A stretch of 64,000 nt of DNA from Diplolepis rosae. Its lineage: Eukaryota > Arthropoda > Insecta > Hymenoptera > Diplolepididae. Under the pieces are notes generated by a model. It ran no database searches. It was not told where the DNA came from and saw only the letters and a program-made list of their open reading frames with translations. Where the stretch lies: positions 3,162,001 through 3,226,000 of the forward strand of contig JAPYXD010000484.1 in NCBI GenBank assembly GCA_030998225.1, read 5' to 3'. The translations under genes were made by a program, and so were the position numbers. This document shows positions 37,001-46,000 of this stretch, piece by piece; position 1 is the first letter of the stretch, and every line of letters begins with the position of its first letter.

Positions 37001-40000
37001 TCACAAAAACGTTTTCTATGAATTAAACCAGAACCATTAATCAAAAATGGCTGGTTAACGAACCCATCATTTCTTTTGGGGCCCTCAGAAGGTATGCCAA
37101 ATTTCAATCCAGTCCGATAATTCTATTTAGAGATATACGGAGAAAAATAATTCAAGCAATTTAGTACAGTAAATAAAGACATTTTACTTAAAAAAAACGT
37201 AATGGCTGAAATTTTGAGGGAATGTCAGGAGACATATTCCGAGTCTAAAACTGAGTTTTCTTATTCGATTGGAGTGCGAAAGACCTTTGTTCAATCCCCT
37301 CTAGGGGTAAGTTTGTTTTTATTTTATAAGTTTTTTGCATTTGCTCGTACAGCTAAGTTGTAAGGACCATATTTGTTCTTCGCAAGATTATTCGTAAAAT
37401 TATTTTCGGATCAAGGCCATAGGTCAAGTAGGTCGATCACCATGGCAAGTCAAAGGTCATAGATAAGGGGTGGTTTTTAGTTTTTCGCGAATAATATGAA
37501 ATGAAAAAGTTTTTTCGCATACTGCTTGGATACGATTTCGCAGTTCTTGCAATTATCTACAAAATGAGTCCAAACACCTTTCTACCGTTAATTGTGTCGC
37601 ATCGATCCAACGACAAAGTTGACCGCTCGCGCAAAGCTTACCTTGTGCCTTGCGCTTACAGCTCGCGTATAAGGTACTTTATACAACACAAGCATGTTTT
37701 TCTCGCTTTTTGATGCTTGTTTTGCGGGCATAAAGTTTGTCATTTAAGCCCTAGGGCGTAAATAGGGATGGAGTGCTTAAAAGTAGTCATTTAAGCACCC
37801 CCACTCCCTGTTTACGCCCGCAGGACTTAAATAACAAACTTTACGCCCGTAAAACACACGTCAAAAAGCGAGAAAAACATGCTTTTGTTGTATAAAGTAC
37901 CGTGTACAACACGGGGGTAAGATCATTTAAAATCTCGTGCGATGTTTACATTTCTCGGCTTCGCCTCGAAATGTAAACATCGTACTCGCCTTAAATGATC
38001 AACTTTACCCCCGTGTTGTACAATGTACTATTGTGCCTTCGCGAATATCTTGGGACCGAAAAGTTTTTACATATACTGAAAAATAGAATGGTGTGTATGT
38101 ATTTGCATGATGTTTATCCATGTATGTATCGGATGACTAATGGCAGGTTTGAGGTAAGAATTTTTTTTACTGCCGATTGAAGTAACACGCCCGATGTTCA
38201 TTTTACCGAACTATCGTTTGAATTTCCGCGAGCGTCGGTGATATACTTATACATTTCACGTTAACCCACTGACACATATTGATGCCTTGTCGTCACACTT
38301 TACTAAACTCCTCACTATACCGTATGTAACGCGCATTATGATTCACGTTGGGTGAATTAAGTATTTATCAAATTCATTTTACTTGACTAGGATTTAAAAG
38401 GTGCTGAAATGTCCTTATGTTCCAAGTTTAACCATTAGAGTCGAGTAGAATTAATCCAACTATTTTTCTCCGTGTCAACGTCGTTTTCACTGCAATAACT
38501 TGTTGAGCTAGATGACCAAAAGGTAACTCACAGTGCTTGAAAAAATTCCATTTTTCTGCGTATAGGAAATAGAACAATTACGCTTTCCCCTCATGACAAT
38601 ATAGATCTGTAATATAAATAATCCGTATTTTGCATGGATAAATTTGCTCTGTGTTGAGCCAGTTCCTTTGTAACAAATATTTCTGTTACGAAAAAGAATT
38701 CCGTTAGTTTATTTAACAATCAGTGTGAAACAATTTTTTCCTGTTTCAATGACAAACTGTTATGTTAGTTGAATATTTCCAATAAAAAATTGTTGTGTGA
38801 ACTATCATCTTCTCCCTACATCAATATCTCTCGACTGTGTGGTTCTTTTACGTCAAACCATGGTCACGGCTCTTAATCAGATTCAAAAGTAACGGATTTT
38901 AGATAGTAGAGAAACCTGGCTTGAATCCCACACTAAACAAAATCTCTATACTCTTTGTTGTGATTCCAAGCTATTGTTTTACTCCTGATTTTGATGGAGA
39001 CTCACTTTTATTGTCCTTCAAGACATCCGTTTGTGGTTGCAAGTCTGCACTCAAAATTCTTGAGGCGCCTCTTCGTCGTCACCGTTGCACAGCCTCATGG
39101 AAGTGCTAAAGAATCGAGACTGGTGTGAAGTACTTGAGGGAACAAGTTGGATGCTGGTGTATGTTCTATGATGCAAAGAAGCACTCATGCTCGAGAGATC
39201 TTCTTCGAGACCCATTGAGTTTGCGTCTGGAATCACCCCTTCATCCTTTGTCTCTTCTTCATACTTCATTATATTCCTCACCACCCACCAGCTGTTATAC
39301 ATATGCGATCATGACGAAGAAAATAAGACAGCAAACTCTAATCCTCAGACTCCAGAGTTCACTCTCAATCTCATTTTGATTTACATCCAGATTTTCAATT
39401 AAGTTTTCATATCTTTTATTATTTAAAAAAAATTGAAATTATAAATCAAAAACTGGAATATTAATTTCATAAAACTCTACCAACCATTCTTATGACAGTT
39501 TTCAATTTGACCAAAATTAACAAAGTTACAGTATTGTAAAACTTGAGAACAATCAATAATCAAATTCCATTTTCTAGTCAAACTATTCAAGGTATGAAAA
39601 AACATTATAATGTAAAATTTTTAACTCGAAAAGGTCTACAAAATTCCACTTGCACATCTTTCGATAAGATGTATTAGGTATACAACTTTTCTTCCGCCGT
39701 TTTTACCCAAAATTTGAGGCTTTATTCTTAAAAAGTGATTGCCTATTTATGATTCAAAGTACTCTCCGTCGATAGCCACTACTTTTTTCCATCTTTCTGA
39801 AAATTGTCGGATACCATATCGAAAAAACGATGCGTTTTTTTATATAACCCACGAATCGATACATTCTTTGATTTCTTCATAAGAGCGGGAATGCTGATGA
39901 GCCAGGCCGTGTGCCATCAATCGAAATAAATGGTAGTCAGAAGGATCAACGTCTGTAGAGTACGGTGGGTGGGGTAAGACCTTCCATTTCAGCGTTTCCA

Positions 40001-43000
40001 AGTATGTCTTGACCGGTCTTGCGACATGTGGCCGAGCATTGTCATGCCGAGCTGGTCCCACCAAATGCAGAGCATAACCTTGTCACCGTGAATATTCGGT
40101 CTGGCCGTCAAAGTGGAGGCATGTCCGGGCATTCCCCATAATTTTCTGCGCTTGGGATTATCGTAGTCAACCCATTTTTGCAGCCAGTCACAATGCGATG
40201 TAAAAACCCCTTCCGATTCTGTCTTTGAAGCAGCTATTCGCAAGCAAAGAAACGCCATTCAACATCCCTCTGCTTTAACTCATACGGAACTCAATTTCCT
40301 TGCTTCTGAATTATTCCCATGGCTTTGATGTGTTTCGAAATGGCTTGTTGAGTCACTCCCGATGATTCTGCTCATTCTTCTTGCATTTGACACAAGTCTT
40401 TAGCAAGTAATGCCTCCAATTCGGAATCTTCGAAAACTTTCTCTTTTCCATAGACGTGCCGGTCCTCGACATCAATATCACCCCTCTCGAAGCGTTGAAA
40501 CCACTCAAAACATGTTCTTTCACTAAGAGCAGCCTCACTGTAAGTACTTGAGAGCATTCGACGAATTTCAGCCACAGTTTTCTTCAAATGAAAGTAGAAA
40601 ATCTAATCTTCCCGCAAATGACGAAAATTTGGAAATTGATCGAAAATAAATTTATGATTCAAACACAAACGCTAACATTGTGACATTTTTGATCTGCCTA
40701 TTTCGACCAGCACTTACCGCTGCAGCCATCAATCGAAAAACGGCGGAAGCAAAGTTGTACATCATATATTTTTTTTGTTTTAATTATAAAAAATACTATC
40801 GAAAATCAGATATTCACTTCTTTAGTAAAAATACATGAGATACAAAAAAACGTTATGATGCAAAATTGTTTGCTTAAAAGAGGTCTATACATTTTTATCC
40901 ATTCATTTTTTTAATAAGAGGTATATTTTGTGTTTCAATTGAAAAAAATGTCATTGAAAATACAAAATATTATTTTCTGCAAAACTATACGTGACACGAA
41001 AATTGAAGTTTGATAAAGTGTGCACTTATTGTTAATTGACCATAGTAGAAAATATGATAGTACCTCCTAGAGGCTCGTCGAGAAATTGCGATGGAGCAAA
41101 GAGTATTGGAAACCGATGTTTCATCACTAGCCACGATTGTTTTTAAAGAGTTCAGGTCGTTATCGGCGGTTGAAATGATGTCTTGAACGTGCACAACTTG
41201 GGCATGTTTTTGGTCTTCGCTCAAACTGTGTGGAACAAATTGCACTTTTGTAATTTGTTAATACCTGTTACATCATCAACCCATCTTACGGACATATTGT
41301 ACAACAGTCCTTCCTTATCAGTTCTCGAATTTTTTTGACGGATTCATCCGTACGACTTGACGCTGGCCGTCCGCTGCACTTCCCAGGTGCGAGTTTACCA
41401 TTGGGTCACGGTCGGGCCAACCTTTGAAAGGTCGGCCCAAATTTGTAATCCAATGACCGGGCCAACTATTGGGTTCTCCCAGAAGTAATTGCCGATTTTT
41501 TCATACAAATTAAACACATTTTTTTAAATATAAGGAATCAAATTTAATCAATGATATATTTTCCATTTTGTACAATGACCCCTGCCATATTTCTGGTAAC
41601 TTCATGATTCCACGCTCATAGAAATTCTGGTCTTTATCGGCAAAGAACTGAACCAGGTGCGATTTCACAGTTTCATTTTCATTGAAAGTTTTACCATTCA
41701 AGGAGTTCTGCAAAGATCGAAATAAATAGTAATCTGATGGTGCAAGGTCAGGCTATATGGTGGATGTAACATCATTTCCCAACCAAGCCTTATTAATTTT
41801 TGACGAGTGGCTAAAGATGTGTGTGGTGTAGCATGGTCATGGTGAAAAATTACACCTTTACGATTGACCAATTCTGGCCGTTTTTTTTACCGCTGCGCTC
41901 AATTTGTTCAGCTGACGACTGTAGACATCTGAATTAATTTTTTGGTTCCTTGGTAGCAGCTCAAAAAATACCACACCTTTCCATTCCGTCCAAACAGACA
42001 GTATAACCTTTTTTTGATGCAATTCAGCTTTCGATGTTGTTTGTAGTGGTTTATCACGCTTTGACCGTGATGGTTTTCGAAGGACGTTATTGTAAACAAT
42101 ACATTCTTCATCATTAGTGATAATTCGTTTAAAAAAAAGATCGAATTCATTGCGTTTAAGATGATCCAAGCGTTGATGCGTTTTGTTAAATGAATTTCTT
42201 TTAATTCATGTAGAATCCAAATATCAAGTTTTTTAATGAGTCCAAGACGTTGTATATAACGCTCAATTGTTGATTTTGGTATTTTTAACATTTCTTCAAT
42301 CTCTGACACAGTTACATGACGATCCGATTTAATTGTGGCTTTTATTTCGTTATCATTAACTTCATTTGGCCGACCTGAACGTTGCTCATCTTTGAGTGAA
42401 AAATACCCAGAACGGAATTCATCAAACCAATTTCGACACTGTTTCGCTATTAAGGCTCCCTCACCATTGCTTTTTAGCAGCCTGTGCTGCGTTCTTTCCT
42501 TTACGGAAATAAAAAAGCAAAATATGACGAAAATGCTCCTTTTTACATTCCATCTTAAAGTTGATGCCAAACTAACTACTGTAAACGAAATTACGCGCAA
42601 TATGTTTTGTAAAACAAGCTAAGAGTGTCAGCTAACAAATGCCAGAAGGAAAAAATCATGGCATTGAAAGAAGCCATTTAAAAAAATGGTCAAAGACATC
42701 TATATGTGAAATCGGAAATTACTTCTGCACGCAGAAAAAAGAAAGGTAAAATTTACTAACCAGGAACAGTAAATGATTTTAAGTAGATGTAACAGTAAAA
42801 ACTGTTAACATAGCTGAAAAGAAATGTCGGAATTACTGAGCATTTCGTAAATCTCATAGTAAAATCAAAGTAAATCTAACTCTGTCACTTGTGAGTTAAA
42901 AAAACCTTTATTATATGTATTAAATACAGGATGATAAGTACCATTCACTGGAACTGAATTACAATACTAGTATAGTACACATTAACGAAAGATCAGTAGA

Positions 43001-46000
43001 TTTTACCGATCTGGATGTTTCGCTTAACTCGCGCAACATGTAACAAAAACATAACCTTCATGTGTAAATCACGTGTGCCGGCAACGCTGGGTGTAAACAA
43101 AGGAATTTCCAACTGCAGTGAGAAAAACGGATCATAAAACCTGGATACTAAAAGTAGGGATAGTATTCGGTAAAATCAAAACATGTATTCTCGGTTTTTC
43201 ATATAATTCGTTTCAGAATGTCTTCCGAGTGCTTCCGACGTTATCCGAATAGCTTCGTAGACTCGACTCCAAGTCTGGCCAACTCAGTAGTGACTTATAA
43301 GCGACATTTATTTCGGAATATGGCAAGCGAGAATAGCCGAGAGGCTTTAGGCGTTAGGAATGCGTTTAGTTAATGTAGATATAGGTAGAGTTAGAGGATT
43401 CGAACCCAAAAGCGATTCTGAATTTAATTTCAAGCGTATGCGATTATAAATAGTGTTGTAGCATTGTGTACTTAAATATGTGAACATAAATGAGGTATGA
43501 TAATAATATTTGTGTATGTGTTCCCACTGAAACCTCCCCTCTTCTGAGTGCCAAAGCTCTCCCCTCTATCTTTCTTTTGTTTTGCACGCGTTAAATCTGG
43601 TATGTTTCAATTTATAATCCAAGATATTATCCGATACTATCTTTTTTTTAACATCTACAGATTATGGTTTTATTAATCTAGATCGCTGTCCCATAGTTAA
43701 TAGTCCAAGATTATACCCGGTAACATATTTTTCACTACCGTTAACAATCCATTTTTCTCAGTGTGCAAAGAAAGTAGCCAAAACAAAAGAATTGTGTTTC
43801 CCGAAACGAATATGCTACTTTCACTAAGAAAAATCGGTAAAGCTACTGTCTTATAAGTAATTCTGACATTCGACAAACGTAAAGAGCACTAACATTTTGG
43901 TAAACTATACCGTTACAGTAAGTTACATTCTCTTACACGCTATGGAAATGTAACAGAATAATAAGCATTTGTAGCATTTAGAAACAGTGTATGATAGCAA
44001 TTGGCTCGGTGAAATTTACTGATCCGCAAGTCACTACCACTTATGTATTCGTATTTGTAACTACCAAATCTGATTACCGTTACTTGTTCAGCCTAGTAAC
44101 ATTCAGTTAACTGGCCAGTTGTCCATATAAGTACTTGGAAATTAAGTAAAATTTACCGGATTTTCAGTATATTATACGGAACTTTTTTCTGCGTGTGGGA
44201 CAACCCAATAGTATAATGATAACAGCGTCCAGCGTCTTTTTTCCATCGTTGGGCCGACCATGGAGAACGAAGTTTGTTTAACCTTGGTCAACAGTATTAG
44301 ATCGACCTTGTTTTTGAAAATTGGACCAACCTTTTTCGTTAGATTAAATCATAAAAATGATTTTAGTATAAATAATAATAGTGGTTTTCAAGCGGCAATG
44401 TTAATATTTACGTTCGAATAAATGGAATATATGTTCTACTAACTGTTATAAAATCTACGGGATTATGAAATCCACTATATTAAAGTTTTCTAACGCGTGT
44501 AAAACAAATGAAAGAAAGAAGGGGTTCGGTGCTGAGAAGAGGGGAGAAGTTTTAGTGGAAACATGGACACAAATATTATTATAATAATACATTATTTATA
44601 TTCAGATAGAGTCAAGTTAATGTAAGCTTTTGTAGCAATGGTAATATCTCGGTAACCAATTAAGATACGCGGATGATGTTTTAACTGTATATAGAAAAAT
44701 GATTGATGAACACGACTACATTATTTGTTTGTCAATCAAGCATAATTTGTTTATAAAAATTTCGAATTGTTTCAAACAATTGTAATTTTTTACAACTTCT
44801 CATATGGCTGCGATTACATTTTAAAGTGCGTTGGATGCACCGACTAAAGTCGTTATAACTTTCTTGATTTTTAGAAATGCAAAGATTTTTTTCTATCAAT
44901 CGAAAGATAGATAAATTCTGCATTGACCGCACTTTGAACTGTAATCGCAGCCATATGAGAAGTTGAAAAAAATTACAATCGCTTGAAACAATTCGAAATT
45001 TTTATAAACAAATTATGTTGCTACAAAACCTTGCATTAAAATTTTTTTATTTATAACTTGTTGAAAAATGCATATTTCATTAAACGCTTTTGGATATGGT
45101 ATCGTGTACCTCTTAAACTTTTAAAATAAGTCAAAATCTATATAAAAATGGAAATCTCGATTTTAGGTGGCCCAGTTGGGAAAACTCGACTCCTATTTAA
45201 GTTGCACAATGATACATTATTTGTAATCGCACGCTTGAATAAAAAATTCCATAATCGCGTTTGGATTCGAACCCTCTAACCTCCCTACCTATATTCACAT
45301 AATTAAATGCATTCCTAACGCTTGAAGCCTCTCGGCTATTCTAGCTTGCCATATTCTGAAAGAAATCTCGCTTATACGCTACTATTGAGTGGGACAGACT
45401 TGGAACGAGCCTACGAAGCCAATCGGAAAACGACGGAAGCACTCGAATAACATTCTGAAAAGAATTATATGAAAAACCTAGAAAAAAAAGAAACATGTTT
45501 TAAAGACTGTTATGACTATATTGAATTTCAATGCCATAATATTAATAAATATAATAAAACGTCGGCATTCCCCATTTTAAAACAATATTTTACTAGATTT
45601 TCATTTATTTTTATCATTAAATCTAACGAAAAGTCTCTCAGTGTATTATCACGCTCATTCGAAAAAATGTACAATACCAGAGTTCATCCGACGGTCAGCC
45701 CACGTTTAGGCCAGAGATGGGCCGGCGGTTGGGTGCAATAAGTTTACTCATTCATTGTTCGAATTGCTTCGCTGTTATAAGGATTAGACAATTAATGAAA
45801 GGGGCTACAAGTAGAGTTATGATCCGCCAACAATACTTACATTGTAAAAAATGTTTCCACTTTCTGTAGGAAAATCTATGCTTCCTAAGGATTTGGGAAA
45901 AATTTCCTAATATATAGTAGGAAAATTTACCGATATTTTTTACAGTGTACATTGCAATTTTGTGAGTTTTTTACCTGGAGTCAAATAAAGCTGTACACAA

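Larger units (their letters stand above)
39420..40985 (-). repeat. Family D fragment, copy 7, host of a mariner
   Basis: D body sequence (CAAATTCCATTTTCTAGTCA, GAAAAAACATTATAATG) is interrupted at GATAAGATG|TA and resumes after 40768 with TTTTAATTATAAAAAATACT, giving an empty-site reading for the mariner. Confidence 0.6.
41469..44208 (-). mobile_element. mariner (mellifera-type) split by family A
   Basis: Left TTGGGTTCTCCCAGAAGTAA; the right end CCCAA(TA) is separated from the rest by a family A MITE (42728-44195). Joining across it gives ACTTCTGGGACAACCCAA, the expected inverse. TA borders at 41467-41468 and 44209-44210. Without the insertion about 1.27 kb. Confidence 0.9.
44486..45515 (-). 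mobile_element. Family A, old inverted copy 3
   Basis: Inverse matches to family A include AACGCGTGTAAAACAAATGA near 44490, the tRNA-like segment near 45255-45347 and AAAGAATTATATGAAAAACC near 45460. The ends are eroded, and a foldback (44741-45017) interrupts it. Confidence 0.65.

Noticed and set aside
38921..39402. Overlapping open frames on both strands
   Set aside because: Low-complexity composition and no conserved motif; probably chance.
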